From contig JAJQFJ010000053.1 of assembly GCA_021201185.1 (NCBI GenBank), positions 1 to 43,264 of the forward strand: a stretch of DNA of 43,264 nt. Direction: 5' to 3'. Below, one piece after another: positions 35,505 through 43,264 of this stretch. The notes below the pieces were generated by a model. The model did not search any database and had not been told where the DNA came from. It saw only the letters and a list, made by a program, of their open reading frames with translations. The DNA comes from Clostridiales bacterium. Its GTDB lineage: Bacteria > Bacillota > Clostridia > Oscillospirales > Oscillospiraceae. Position numbers and translations under genes: made by a program. Numbering within the stretch: the first letter of the stretch is position 1; each line of letters starts with the position of its first letter.

Positions 35505-36260
35505 TTACTTCAAAACGCCATACTGGCTGTCGTCCACCGGCTCCAGCCACTCGTTGGAGCAGTTTTCGCCGGGCACCTCCACCGCCAGATGGGAGAACCA
35601 GCTGTCCGGGGCGGCCCCGTGCCAGTGCTTGACCCCCACGGGGATGTTGATGCAGTCGCCGGGATGCATCTCCACCGCCTCTTTGCCCCACTCCTGATAG
35701 TAGCCACGACCGGCCACGCAGACGAGGATCTGCCCGCCGCCCTGGTCGGCGTGGTGGATATGCCAGTTGTTGCGGCACCCCGGCTCAAAGGTCACGTTGA
35801 AGATGCCCACCTGGCTGGTGGATACCGGGGCGAGGTAGCTCTGGCCGATGAAATACCGGGCAAAGGCGTCGTTGGGTGCGCCGATGGGGAAAACCATCTG
35901 TGCGGCGTGGGCGGCCTTGGCGTCCGCCGGGGCCTCATCCTCCGCCCAGACCTCTTTCGCCATGTAAAACACCGCCCAGCCCTTGGGCCAGCCCACATAG
36001 AAGGCGACGTGGGTGATGATCGCCGCGATCTCCGCCTTTGTCACCCCGGCCTTTTTGGCGTTCTCCAGGTGGTATTTCAGGGAGGAATCGGTGACGCCGG
36101 AGGACATCAGGGCCACCACCGTGATGATGCACCGGGTCTTGTGGTCGATATCCCGGTTGTTCCAGTTCTCGCCGAAGAGCACGTCGTCGTTGAAGTGGGC
36201 GAAATCCGGCGCAAAGTCGCCCAGGGTGTTCCGCCCCGCAGTCTGTACGATTTTTTTCAT
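35505..36260 (-). CDS. Carboxymuconolactone decarboxylase-like / cupin fusion protein
   Basis: A 251-residue two-domain protein. Residues 20-115 match the CMD/AhpD-like fold (TRCIITVVALMSSG, then EIAAIITHVAFYVGWPKGW), but with a single Cys44 in place of the AhpD CxxC pair, so peroxidase activity is unlikely. Residues 150-240 are a cupin with metal-type His167, His169 and His170 in WHIHH, and GDCINIPVGVKHWHG carrying His212 and His214. This fusion is common in gut Firmicutes; its substrate is unknown. The ATG has AGGAGGG upstream, with a promoter at 36327-36355. Confidence 0.88.
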   Translation of the reverse strand: MKKIVQTAGRNTLGDFAPDFAHFNDDVLFGENWNNRDIDHKTRCIITVVALMSSGVTDSSLKYHLENAKKAGVTKAEIAAIITHVAFYVGWPKGWAVFYMAKEVWAEDEAPADAKAAHAAQMVFPIGAPNDAFARYFIGQSYLAPVSTSQVGIFNVTFEPGCRNNWHIHHADQGGGQILVCVAGRGYYQEWGKEAVEMHPGDCINIPVGVKHWHGAAPDSWFSHLAVEVPGENCSNEWLEPVDDSQYGVLK

Positions 36261-36326
36261 ACGAAATCCCTCCTGTGATTCAGGACCCCGCCGAAATGGC
36301 AGAGGCGTCTCTTTTGATTCACTGGT

Positions 36327-36355
36327 ATCATAGCACACCCGGTCATAAATGACAA
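36327..36355 (-). promoter_or_regulatory. Promoter of the decarboxylase-cupin gene
   Basis: TTGTCA (36350-36355), 17-base spacer and TATGAT (36327-36332). Confidence 0.85.
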
Positions 36356-36407
36356 ATACCTGAAAAGCAGCTCTGATTATGCTTCTGGGGCATACCTGAT
36401 CGCAAAG

Positions 36408-36441
36408 AGATGCACCGCCCCGGTCGGGACGGTGCATTTTG
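36408..36441. terminator. Hairpin after lepB
   Basis: GATGCACCG pairs with CGGTGCATT around a GC-rich centre. TTTTGT follows on the plus strand and CTCTTT on the minus strand. It is placed to end the queH-ymdB-lepB transcript. Confidence 0.6.
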
Positions 36442-36456
36442 TATCAGCTGGATGAA

Positions 36457-37053
36457 TCACGTCCCCAGCCATTGGATGTGGAAAAAGGGGAAAAAGACGC
36501 AAATCGCCTTGCCGATGATATACCCCTCGTCCACCAGGCCCAGGGCCTGGGTGAAGCGGCTGTCGGTGGAGTGGTTCCGGTTGTCCCCCATGACGAAGAC
36601 GGAGCCCTCCGGGACGACGACGGTGGTCACGTCTCCCTTCACCTCCATGATGTCCTCGTCCTCCTGGTTCAGATAGTCCTCCACCAGCAGCACGCCGTCC
36701 ACATAGACCTTGTTTTCGGCGTAGTCGATCTCCACCGTCTGGCCCCCTGTGGCGATGATGCGCTTGACGATGGTCTCCTGGATGGCCTCCGTCTCCTTGT
36801 GGATGATGACCACGTCTCCCGCCTGGGGCTCGTAATTCAGCCGCCAGGCCAGGAGCAGGTCCCCGTCGTGGAGGGTGGGGTACATGGAGCTGCCCACCAC
36901 CACAATGAGCTGGGTCATAAAGTGGAACAGGACGATGACCACCGCCAGCACCACGGTCAGAATTTTCAGCTCGCTGTACACATCCTGCTGCCAGGTGTTT
37001 TTTTTCGCCTCCGGCCCATCGTCGGGAAGGGTCTGCTTTTCCTCGTCTGCCAT
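36457..37053 (-). CDS. lepB: Signal peptidase I
   Basis: A 198-residue membrane serine protease that cleaves signal peptides. It has an acidic N-terminus, one membrane helix (about residues 31-53), then the Ser-Lys dyad: Ser56 in GSSMYPTL and Lys97 in VKRIIA. GDNRNHSTDSR is box E. The length is usual for the Gram-positive form. The ATG has AAGGAGA upstream and follows ymdB after 13 bases. Confidence 0.96.
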   Translation of the reverse strand: MADEEKQTLPDDGPEAKKNTWQQDVYSELKILTVVLAVVIVLFHFMTQLIVVVGSSMYPTLHDGDLLLAWRLNYEPQAGDVVIIHKETEAIQETIVKRIIATGGQTVEIDYAENKVYVDGVLLVEDYLNQEDEDIMEVKGDVTTVVVPEGSVFVMGDNRNHSTDSRFTQALGLVDEGYIIGKAICVFFPFFHIQWLGT

Positions 37054-37066
37054 GCTGTCTGTCTCC

Positions 37067-37858
37067 TTACCTGTGGCGGCTGCCGTCCAGCCGGAGCTGC
37101 TTGACGCCGACACATTTCCCGCTGGCGGTATCCAGGGTGAACACCGCAGCCTCCAGCTTGCTGGGGCCATCCGCCGCCTCGTACTTCTGGGGCAGGCCCC
37201 CGAGAAATTTGTTGATGGACTGCTCCGGTTTGATGCCCAGTACAGAGTGAGCGGGGCCGGTCATGCCCAGGTCGGTGATATACCCGGTGCCTCCGGGGAG
37301 CACCTGTCCGTCCGCCGTGGGGACGTGGGTGTGGGTGCCCCACAGGGCGGAGACCCGCCCGTCCAGATACCAGCCCATGGCCAGCTTCTCGCTGGTGGCC
37401 TCGGCGTGGAAGTCCACCAGGACCACGTCCGCCTCCATCTGCTTTAAGACGGCGTCCGCCGTGGTGAAGGGGTTTTCCACATTGGGGTCCATAGAGACCC
37501 GGCCGATCAGGTTGATCACCCCGATGCGCAGTCCCCTTGGCCCGTCGTAGACGTGCCAGCCCCGGCCGGGGGAGCGGGGGGCGAAGTTGGCAGGCCGGAG
37601 GAGACAGGGGTTGTCGTCCAGGGTGTCGGCGATGCGGAGCTTCCCCCAGGTGTGGTTGCCCAGGGTGATGACGTCCGCTCCGGCGTCCAAAATCTCCTCC
37701 GCCTGATGGGGGAGCAGGCCGTTTCCGGCGGCGTTCTCCCCGTTGACCACGGCGAAGTCGATGCTCTCCTCCCGCCGGATACGGCGCAGGTTGCGGCTGA
37801 GGCAGTCCAGCCCGGACTGGGCCACCACGTCCCCCACCGCCAGAATGTTGACCGTCAT
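37067..37858 (-). CDS. ymdB: YmdB-family metallophosphoesterase (2',3'-cyclic nucleotide phosphodiesterase)
   Basis: A 263-residue enzyme of the TIGR00282 family. Metal-site motifs are visible: ILAVGDVVAQSG (first Asp), VVNGENAAGN (Glu/Asn), TLGNHTWG (Asn-His), VDFHAEATSEK (His) and GTHTHVPTADG (two His). The Bacillus homologue affects biofilm and sporulation gene expression. It lies between queH and lepB in one operon. Confidence 0.94.
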   Translation of the reverse strand: MTVNILAVGDVVAQSGLDCLSRNLRRIRREESIDFAVVNGENAAGNGLLPHQAEEILDAGADVITLGNHTWGKLRIADTLDDNPCLLRPANFAPRSPGRGWHVYDGPRGLRIGVINLIGRVSMDPNVENPFTTADAVLKQMEADVVLVDFHAEATSEKLAMGWYLDGRVSALWGTHTHVPTADGQVLPGGTGYITDLGMTGPAHSVLGIKPEQSINKFLGGLPQKYEAADGPSKLEAAVFTLDTASGKCVGVKQLRLDGSRHR

Positions 37859-37875
37859 AAGGCGCTCTCTCCCTC

Positions 37876-38421
37876 TTACGGAATCCGCTTCTTCGGCTTG
37901 ATGTACCGCTCCTCCTCGGAGAAGATACAGCCGCAGTATTTCTGCATATAGAACCCCAGCTCTCTGGCCCGGTCCTGCCCCTGGCGGAACAGGGGGCGGA
38001 AGTCCCGGTAGAGGAACTCCACGTGATATGCCTCTCCGGCGGCCTGGGCCACCTGGCGGAGCAGGTCGTGCTTCTGATAGGGGCTGATGAAGAGACTGGA
38101 GGTGAAGCGGTCAAAGCCGTTTTCCGCGGCGTACTCCGCCGCCCGGTACAGCCGCATCTCGTAGCACTTGACGCAGCGGTTTTCGATGTCCTCCGCCACT
38201 GCCCGGACAAAGGGCCGGAGGGCGTATTCGTTGATCACCACCAGAGGCAAGTCGATGGTTTTGGCGTACGCCTCCAGGGTGTTCCGTCTGGCCCGGTATT
38301 CCGTCACCGGGTGGATATTGGGGTTGTACCAGAAGCCGGTGACCTCCCGCCCCTCCTCCCGGAGGGTGTCGATGCACATATTGGCGCAGGGGGCGCAGCA
38401 GCAGTGAAGCAGAGTCTTCAT
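37876..38421 (-). CDS. queH: Epoxyqueuosine reductase QueH
   Basis: A 181-residue protein of the former DUF208 family, which reduces epoxyqueuosine to queuosine in tRNA. Iron-sulfur and metal cysteines are present: HCCCAPC (Cys7, 8, 9 and 12), RCVKCYEMRL and KYCGCIFSE. The ATG at 38421 has AAGGACG about 9 bases upstream. It is the first gene of the queH-ymdB-lepB group. No other queuosine gene is in the window. Confidence 0.94.
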   Translation of the reverse strand: MKTLLHCCCAPCANMCIDTLREEGREVTGFWYNPNIHPVTEYRARRNTLEAYAKTIDLPLVVINEYALRPFVRAVAEDIENRCVKCYEMRLYRAAEYAAENGFDRFTSSLFISPYQKHDLLRQVAQAAGEAYHVEFLYRDFRPLFRQGQDRARELGFYMQKYCGCIFSEEERYIKPKKRIP

Positions 38422-38480
38422 GAATGGGCCGTCCTTTTTGCCCGTTGTTCGGGTCCAACAGAAAATTTCAATATAGCGAT

Positions 38481-38509
38481 AGTATATCATATTCTTCGCG
38501 GATTGAGAA
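38481..38509 (-). promoter_or_regulatory. Possible promoter of queH-ymdB-lepB
   Basis: TATACT (38481-38486) with a weak TTCTCA -35 box 17 bases upstream (38504-38509). Confidence 0.45.
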
Positions 38510-38536
38510 GGGGAGAGGCGCCAATTTGACAGACTG

Positions 38537-38567
38537 AAAACGCCCCCGGAGAAGGCTCCGGAGGCGT
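38537..38567 (-). terminator. Terminator of the zinc-ribbon gene
   Basis: AACGCCTCCGGAG pairs with CTCCGGGGGCGTT (one mismatch) around a 5-base loop, followed by TTC on the minus strand. Confidence 0.75.
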
Positions 38568-38596
38568 TTGACAGGCCGTTATCGACTGGGTGCGTC

Positions 38597-38875
38597 TCAG
38601 CGCTCGCCGCGCATTCTGGCGAAGCACTCGCTGCAATAGACAGGACGGTCGCTCTTGGGCTCGAAGGGAACCCGGGCTTCCTTGCCGCAGCTGGCGCAGA
38701 TGGCGGTGAAGAACTGACGGGGAGCGCGGGTGGCGTTCTTCCGGGCGTCACGGCAGCTCTTGCAGCGCTGAGGCTCGTTCTGGAAGCCCCGCTCAGCATA
38801 GAACTCCTGCTCGCCGGCAGTGAAGACGAACTCCTTGCCGCAATCCTTGCAGACCAAAACCTTATCTTCGTACAT
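38597..38875 (-). CDS. Double zinc-ribbon protein
   Basis: A 92-residue protein with two four-cysteine sites: CKDCG...CKSC in the first half and CASCG...CSEC in the second. The first part (VCKDCGKEFVFTAGEQEFY, then ERGFQNEPQRCKSCR) matches the small zinc-binding domain common in Clostridia. The second resembles a CxxC zinc ribbon. Its role is unknown; nucleic-acid binding is plausible given the basic linker. A terminator follows. Confidence 0.9.
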   Translation of the reverse strand: MYEDKVLVCKDCGKEFVFTAGEQEFYAERGFQNEPQRCKSCRDARKNATRAPRQFFTAICASCGKEARVPFEPKSDRPVYCSECFARMRGER

Positions 38876-38896
38876 AATTGAGATCCTCTCTTCTCA

Positions 38897-38916
38897 AAAA
38901 TTGCCCGAACGGGCGT
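38897..38916 (-). terminator. Short terminator of the sigma factor gene
   Basis: GCCCG pairs with CGGGC around a 2-base tip, followed by AATTTTTG on the minus strand. The stem is short. Confidence 0.5.
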
Positions 38917-38948
38917 TATGATATAGATACAGCTGATTACGGCCGAAT

Positions 38949-39533
38949 CTAACGGGGTGATTGCAGCTTCCTTCTGATTCGCTGCACGGCGTTGTCCACC
39001 GACTTGACGCTACGGTCCAGGCTCTGGGCGATCTCCTGATAGGACAGCCCCTGTAAATACAGGGTCAGCACCTGCTCCTCCAGAGGGGTGAGCTGCTGCT
39101 GATACTGCCTCAAACGTTCCTGAAAAGTCTCCCGGTCCACCACCAGCGTCTCCGGGTCGTCCTGATAGGACAGCCAGGCCGGATCGTCCGGCTCCAGAGG
39201 CACTGCCTCGTTCAAAGGCGCGTGGGTGGTGCTGGAGGCGTCCCGAATGGCGGTATACAGCCGGGTACGGATGCACCGCTCTGCGTAAGTACGGAAGGAG
39301 GCGTTTCGGCTCTCGTCGTAGCCCCGGATCGCCACCGTCAGCCCCAGCATACCCTCCTGAATGAGGTCCTCCTGGTCGCCCCCCATGAGAAACAGAGGAC
39401 GGCAGCAGCACCGGACCAGGCGGTTGTATCGCCGAACCAGCAGTTCTCCGGCGGCGCTGTCCCCCTGCGTGGCCAGACGGCACAGCTCCTCATCGGTGGA
39501 AGCGGTTTCAGCCGTAATCAAAACATTACGCAT
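38949..39533 (-). CDS. sigH: Sigma-70 family sigma factor, SigH-like
   Basis: A 194-residue sigma factor with regions 2 and 4 only. Region 2 includes QEDLIQEGMLGLTVAIRGYD and FRTYAERCIRTRLYTAIR. Region 4 is LTPLEEQVLTLYLQGLSYQE with the helix-turn-helix RSVKSVDNAVQRIRRKL. This is the SigH/Spo0H pattern, directing early sporulation or competence promoters. The ATG at 39533 is taken with AAGGAG 10 bases upstream; TTG codons at 39536 and 39542 are alternatives. Confidence 0.87.
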   Translation of the reverse strand: MRNVLITAETASTDEELCRLATQGDSAAGELLVRRYNRLVRCCCRPLFLMGGDQEDLIQEGMLGLTVAIRGYDESRNASFRTYAERCIRTRLYTAIRDASSTTHAPLNEAVPLEPDDPAWLSYQDDPETLVVDRETFQERLRQYQQQLTPLEEQVLTLYLQGLSYQEIAQSLDRSVKSVDNAVQRIRRKLQSPR

Positions 39534-39551
39534 CAAGAACAATCTCCTTGT

Positions 39552-39580
39552 ATATTAAAGCGAAAGCCGCCGGATGTCAA
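39552..39580 (-). promoter_or_regulatory. Promoter of the sigma factor gene
   Basis: TTGACA (39575-39580), 17-base spacer and TAATAT (39552-39557), directly ahead of the ribosome site. Confidence 0.88.
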
Positions 39581-39676
39581 GGTTCTTTTCAGGTTTTTTT
39601 CCGTTTTCCGTTAAAATCCCGTAAAAAGTCCATCGGTTCAGATATGTTTCGGGGGAGTGGCGGCAAAAGAGAAAAA

Positions 39677-40717
39677 TTAAAGGCTCAGCTGCTGGCCGGG
39701 ATAGGAGATGTGGAGATGGTCATAGGCGGCCTGAGTGACGCACCTGCCCCGGGGGGTACGGGTGAGAAAGCCGTTTTGCAGCAGGTATGGCTCGTACATA
39801 TCCTCCAGGGTGACGGCGTCCTCGTTGATGGTGGCGGCCAGGGTCTCCAGACCCACCGGGCCGCCGCCGTACTGCTCGATAATGGCCCGGAGCATCCGGC
39901 GGTCGATCTGGTCCATGCCCAGCTCGTCCACCTCCAGGGCGGTGAGGGCGGCGTCCGCCACCTCCCGGGTGATGACGCCTCCCGCCCGGACCTGTGCAAA
40001 GTCCCGGACCCGGCGGAGCATCCGGTTGGCGATCCGGGGGGTGCCCCGGGAGCGCCTGGCAATCTCCATGGCCCCGGACTCCTCGATGGGGACGTCGAGC
40101 AGCCCGGCGGACCGCCGGACGATGAGGGACAGCTCCTCCGGGGTGTACAGCTCCAGCCGGAGATTGACGCCGAACCGGTCCCGGAGAGGGGCGGACAGGG
40201 AGCCTGCCCGGGTGGTAGCCCCGATGAGGGTGAACTTGGGCAGGTCGAGCCGGATGGAGTTGGCGGAGGGCCCCTTGCCGATAATGATGTCGATGGCGTA
40301 GTCCTCCATGGCGGGATAGAGGATTTCCTCCACCGCCCGGTTCATCCGGTGGATCTCGTCCACAAAGAGGATGTCGTTCTCCCCCAGATTGGTCAGCAGG
40401 GCGGCCAGGTCCCCCGGCTTTTCAATGGCAGGGCCGGAGGTGATGCGGATCTGGACCCCCATCTCGTTGGCGATGATGCCCGCCAGGGTGGTCTTGCCCA
40501 GACCCGGGGGGCCGTGGAGAAGGACATGATCCAGCGGCTCTCCCCGGAGCTTGGCGGCCTGGATAAAGATTTCCAGGTTGCTCTTGGCCTTCTGCTGGCC
40601 GATATATTCCGACAGTCGCTGGGGCCGGAGGCTCAGCTCCGCCTCGTCCCCGGGGGACAGGGTGGAGGTCACCAGCGGCTCCGGGCGGTATTCGGTATCT
40701 GCGTAGTCAATGCTCAT
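39677..40717 (-). CDS. ruvB: Holliday junction branch migration helicase RuvB
   Basis: A 346-residue AAA+ motor. Walker A is [13 protein letters not shown], Walker B is [12 protein letters not shown], sensor 1 is [20 protein letters not shown] and the arginine finger is in LRDRFG. The C-terminal winged helix ends with [15 protein letters not shown]. The ATG at 40717 follows GAGG by 8 bases, better than the in-frame GTG at 40723. It lies 10 bases after ruvA. Confidence 0.98.
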   Translation of the reverse strand: MSIDYADTEYRPEPLVTSTLSPGDEAELSLRPQRLSEYIGQQKAKSNLEIFIQAAKLRGEPLDHVLLHGPPGLGKTTLAGIIANEMGVQIRITSGPAIEKPGDLAALLTNLGENDILFVDEIHRMNRAVEEILYPAMEDYAIDIIIGKGPSANSIRLDLPKFTLIGATTRAGSLSAPLRDRFGVNLRLELYTPEELSLIVRRSAGLLDVPIEESGAMEIARRSRGTPRIANRMLRRVRDFAQVRAGGVITREVADAALTALEVDELGMDQIDRRMLRAIIEQYGGGPVGLETLAATINEDAVTLEDMYEPYLLQNGFLTRTPRGRCVTQAAYDHLHISYPGQQLSL

Positions 40718-40727
40718 GCCCACACCC

Positions 40728-41330
40728 TCACTTCATCATTTTTTTCAGCGCTTCCTTGATGATCTGCTCCAGGGCCAGCTGCTCCAGGTCGATGCCCTTG
40801 AGGGCCTGGCTGATCTCGCTCTGGCTGTAGCCCAGCACCGCCAGAGCGGCGGCGGACTCGCTCCGCTTGTCCTCCCCCAAAGCCAGACCGTTCTGGGGCG
40901 GCGTGTACTGCTCCAGAGCCTCTCCCTGCTCCTTGGCCAGCTTGTCCTTCAATTCCAGGACGATCCGCTGGGCGATGCGCTTGCCCACCCCCGGAGCGGC
41001 CACCAGAGGCTTGGTGTCCCCGGTGATGATGGAGAGGGCCAGGGAGGACGGATTGGAGGCGGAGAGAATGGACAGCGCCGCCTTGGGCCCCACTCCGGAG
41101 ACGGACAGGAGCAGCCGGAACAGGTTCAGCTCCTCCCGGCTGGCAAAGCCGTACAGGGTCATGTCGTCCTCCTTCACCGACAGGTGGGTGTAGAGGGTGG
41201 CCTGTTTCCCCTGGGTCAGGGCGGCGAGGGTATAGGCGGAGGTGTTGCAAGCAAAGCCCACCCCGCCGCAGTCGATAACGGCCAGCTTCGGCTCCACATG
41301 GGCCACCGTGCCGGAGAGATAGTAGAACAT
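40728..41330 (-). CDS. ruvA: Holliday junction DNA-binding protein RuvA
   Basis: A 200-residue tetramer-forming protein. It has the N-terminal OB fold ([19 protein letters not shown]), two HhH motifs ([17 protein letters not shown] and [17 protein letters not shown]) and a C-terminal RuvB-binding three-helix domain ([15 protein letters not shown]). The ATG has AGGAGAC about 8 bases upstream. It is separated from ruvC by about 300 bases of repeat. Confidence 0.97.
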   Translation of the reverse strand: MFYYLSGTVAHVEPKLAVIDCGGVGFACNTSAYTLAALTQGKQATLYTHLSVKEDDMTLYGFASREELNLFRLLLSVSGVGPKAALSILSASNPSSLALSIITGDTKPLVAAPGVGKRIAQRIVLELKDKLAKEQGEALEQYTPPQNGLALGEDKRSESAAALAVLGYSQSEISQALKGIDLEQLALEQIIKEALKKMMK

Positions 41331-41364
41331 GGAGGTCTCCTTATCTGTCTGAATGGAAAAATAC

Positions 41365-41628
41365 GAAAGGCTTGGGGCGAATTTGTACCGACTCTATGCG
41401 AATTCGCCGGAAGATTTTAGCAAATCGGTAGTGCCTACCGCAACCCCTCCACCGCCTGGCGGCGGTCCCCCTCTACCGCTTTGCGGCACTTACGCCCTTT
41501 CAGGGGAGGTAAAAGTGTACGCACGATTCTGGCTCCCCTGAAAGGGGAGCTGTCGCCGCAAGGCGACTGAGGGGTGCGGCACGCACTCACGGCAAGATTT
41601 GCACTCCCGGCGACTTCGCACCAACCCC
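41365..41628. repeat. Dispersed intergenic palindromic repeat, copy C, between ruvC and ruvA
   Basis: It carries GCGAATTCGCC, GGTAGTGCCTACC, CCGCCTGGCGG, CCCTTTCAGGGG paired with CCCCTGAAAGGGG, GTCGCCGCAAGGCGAC and an end module GCACGCACTCACGGCAAGAT that resembles the ends of copies A and B. There is no gene in it. Confidence 0.75.
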
Positions 41629-41632
41629 CCCC

Positions 41633-42154
41633 TCACCGTGTATCATACTTCTTTGGGTCAAACTCCCGCTCCCGGTTGAGCAGACTGGTGGCGGACCGCC
41701 CGTGACAGATGGCCAGGGCCAGGGCGTCGGCGGCGTCGTCCGGCCGGGGGATGCGGTCCATCCCCAGCAGCCGCTGGGTCATGAGCATGACCTGTTTTTT
41801 CTCCGCCTTGCCGTAGCCTGCCACCGCCTGCTTCACCTGCATGGGGGTGTATTCGTAGATGGGCACCCCCAGCTGCTCCGCCGCCAGGAGGATGACCCCC
41901 CGGCCGTGAGCCACGGCGATGCCGGTGGTCAGATTGGTGTTGAAAAACAGCTCCTCCACCGCCATCTCCTCCGGCTGGAGGGTGTGGATCAGCTCCACCA
42001 TGTCGGCGTAGATCTGGGCCAGCCGTTTGGAGAGGGGCAGCCCCGCCGGGGTGGTGATGACCCCGTAGCGGAGCAGGGTGGACTTCTGCCGCTGGGCCTC
42101 GATGGCCCCGAAGCCGATGGTGGCCACCCCGGGGTCGATCCCCAAAATCCGCAT
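41633..42154 (-). CDS. ruvC: Holliday junction resolvase RuvC
   Basis: A 173-residue RNase H-fold endonuclease. Acidic residues are visible in LGIDPG (Asp7), VEELFFN (Glu) and RPDDAADALALA (Asp pair). KAVAGYGKAEKKQV-like DNA-binding residues appear as KQAVAGYGKAEKKQV. The ATG at 42154 has GAGGCGAG upstream. The stop lies only a few bases from the inserted repeat. The promoter holds a LexA-like box. Confidence 0.96.
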   Translation of the reverse strand: MRILGIDPGVATIGFGAIEAQRQKSTLLRYGVITTPAGLPLSKRLAQIYADMVELIHTLQPEEMAVEELFFNTNLTTGIAVAHGRGVILLAAEQLGVPIYEYTPMQVKQAVAGYGKAEKKQVMLMTQRLLGMDRIPRPDDAADALALAICHGRSATSLLNREREFDPKKYDTR

Positions 42155-42192
42155 ATGACTCGCCTCGCTCCCAGCTCCCGATTTCAAGGGCT

Positions 42193-42221
42193 ATTATAAC
42201 ACATTTGTTCGTGTCTGGCAA
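42193..42221 (-). promoter_or_regulatory. Promoter of ruvC with a LexA-like box
   Basis: TTGCCA (42216-42221), 17-base spacer and TATAAT (42193-42198). CGAACAAATGTGTT (minus strand, 42198-42211) fills the spacer and matches 12 of 14 positions of the Bacillus-type SOS box. Confidence 0.75.
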
Positions 42222-42289
42222 TCGGTTTGTGCAGGGGAAGATGGGGGAGAACGGGCGGAAAAGAAACGGAAAAAGCCTCATCCCTCCTC

Positions 42290-42318
42290 TGGCAAAAGCG
42301 TATCCGGTATGGTACAAT
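42290..42318 (+). promoter_or_regulatory. Possible promoter of the DUF4364 gene
   Basis: TGGCAA (42290-42295), 17-base spacer and TACAAT (42313-42318), about 40 bases before the start. Confidence 0.5.
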
Positions 42319-42356
42319 AATCCTGTCGAAATGCAACCTGTACGGGAGGAAATATT

Positions 42357-42890
42357 ATGTCAATCGGTTTTATCAAGTCGCCTCTGGAGATCATGGAGCT
42401 GATCCTCTACATCCTGGCCCGGGTGGACGGCCCGGTGGGAATGGGGGATCTCACGGACTTGGCCCTGTGTGACGAGGGCGTGGACTATTTCCAGTTCGCC
42501 GACGCCCTGGGCAAGCTGAGAGAGACGGGCCATGTCACCGCAGACGGGGATGGGCTGATCTCCATCACGCCCAAGGGCCGGAGCAACGGGGAGACCACCC
42601 AGGAGGAGCTGCCCTACTCCGTCCGGGTGAAGTGCGACCGGAATGTAGCCGCCCTGAACCGGCGGCTCCAGCGGGCCCGCCAGGTGCGGACCCAGGTGAC
42701 CCCCCGGCCGGACGGCTCCGGCTACACCGCCCGGATGGTGCTGGACGACGAGCAGGGGAACGTCATGACCCTGGAGATGATGGCCCCGGACCGCACCCAG
42801 GCGGAGCTGCTCTGCCGCAGCTACTCCGCCCAGCCGGAGCGACTGTACAACCGGCTCCTGTCCCAGCTGCTGGAGCGGGGGGAGAACTGA
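42357..42890 (+). CDS. DUF4364 family protein (winged-helix-like)
   Basis: A 177-residue protein with the DUF4364 layout. The N-terminal helix-turn-helix-like region (SPLEIMELILYILARVDGPV, then LTDLALCDEGVDYFQFADAL) is followed by a beta-rich C-terminal half (GYTARMVLDDEQGNVMTLEM). The family is widespread in Clostridia and resembles PadR/MarR-type regulators, but its targets are unknown. GGAGG precedes the ATG by about 8 bases. The 280 bases after it hold a GC-rich hairpin (ACGCCCCGCC/GGCGGGGCGT) without a T run, and then the typA promoter. Confidence 0.85.
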   Translation: MSIGFIKSPLEIMELILYILARVDGPVGMGDLTDLALCDEGVDYFQFADALGKLRETGHVTADGDGLISITPKGRSNGETTQEELPYSVRVKCDRNVAALNRRLQRARQVRTQVTPRPDGSGYTARMVLDDEQGNVMTLEMMAPDRTQAELLCRSYSAQPERLYNRLLSQLLERGEN

Positions 42891-43090
42891 ATCAAGGCGT
42901 CGCCGCAACGCCCCGCCGGACGGCCCGGTCTGGCGGGGCGTCCGTCTGCCGCCCTGCGTCCCGCCGGAGCCGGGACGCGGAGAGAAAAATCAGCGCCGGA
43001 CGCGCCGTGTCAAATCGTCGAAAAAAGATGTCTGATACCCGGACGGTTTCCCCCAAAATGCCAATTTTGCCGATGAAGGGGCAAAACAGG

Positions 43091-43118
43091 TTGCTTTTTT
43101 CGGACGTCTGGCTATAAT
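43091..43118 (+). promoter_or_regulatory. Promoter of typA/bipA
   Basis: TTGCTT (43091-43096), 16-base spacer and TATAAT (43113-43118). Confidence 0.75.
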
Positions 43119-43170
43119 TACTAATTGTGTTGTTATGCGTATTCACTGACTTTAAAGGAGGAGTATCCTC

Positions 43171-43264
43171 ATGCAGCAGACCAAGCTGAGAAATGTTGCG
43201 ATCATTGCCCACGTTGACCACGGAAAGACCACTCTGGTGGACGCCATGCTCCAGCAGAGCGGCG
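43171..43264 (+). CDS. typA: Translational GTPase TypA/BipA (partial, N-terminus)
   Basis: Only the first 31 codons are in the window. [20 protein letters not shown] contains the G1 P-loop (AHVDHGKTT) as in TypA/BipA, a ribosome-binding GTPase of stress and 50S assembly. LepA or another translational GTPase is possible, but the [20 protein letters not shown] opening favours TypA. AAAGGAGG precedes the ATG by 8 to 10 bases. Confidence 0.85.
   Translation, partial: MQQTKLRNVAIIAHVDHGKTTLVDAMLQQSG

Noticed and set aside
42902..42960. GC-rich hairpin after the DUF4364 gene as a terminator
   Set aside because: The stem is strong, but no T run follows on either strand, so I did not list it separately.

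Overview
The window is a 43 kb stretch of chromosomal, mostly housekeeping DNA of about 60% G+C. It looks like a Gram-positive Clostridia member of the Oscillospiraceae type (relatives of Flavonifractor, Lawsonibacter or Intestinimonas). The grounds are T-box leaders, AGGAGG ribosome sites, near-consensus sigma-A promoters with 17-base spacers, a YlmC/YmxH-type protein, a SigH-like sigma factor, an NtpFIKECGABD V-type ATPase operon and a DUF4364 gene. The genus is an inference. I see no rRNA, CRISPR array, transposase or complete prophage.

Layout. 1-6.2 kb (minus): de novo purine operon purE-purC-purF-purM-purN-purO-AICAR transformylase, running off the left edge. Its roughly 185-base leader carries a strong terminator and a possible leader ORF. 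6.3-8.6 kb (minus): a glycosyltransferase and an ABC-2 export permease, each with its own promoter. 8.8-9.7 kb: a YbaK-type deacylase, then tRNA-Gly(GCC) followed by two direct repeats containing pieces of that tRNA. 9.8-16.7 kb: divergent thrS (minus) and alaS (plus), each behind a T-box leader. alaS is followed by a GHKL sensor kinase and a HIT protein. 17.2-22.9 kb: Nudix, recQ, ylmC-like, flavodiiron protein, pdxT-like and YgjP-like genes, with structured repeats between them. 23.1-32.5 kb (plus): a MarR regulator, then the nine-gene V-ATPase operon, whose proteolipid has Na+-site residues. 32.5-36.3 kb (minus): a repeat-rich DUF6291-like protein, a large Sel1-repeat protein and a decarboxylase-cupin fusion. 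36.4-42.2 kb (minus): queH-ymdB-lepB, a zinc-ribbon protein, a SigH-like sigma factor, and ruvC / ruvA-ruvB split by a dispersed repeat. 42.3 kb to the end (plus): a DUF4364 gene and the start of typA/bipA.

Points that stand out: the uncharacterised attenuator-like purine leader with a palindrome inside its promoter; a split AICAR transformylase plus archaeal-type PurO; tRNA-derived repeats; a family of intergenic palindromic repeats, one of which interrupts ruvCAB; a 240-base insert flanked by exact 31-base repeats; and a DUF6291-like gene with iteron-like 21-base repeats whose promoter shares a LexA-like box with ruvC. No clearly new multi-gene system is visible. Calls rest on reading the sequence and remembered family motifs; no database search was run.
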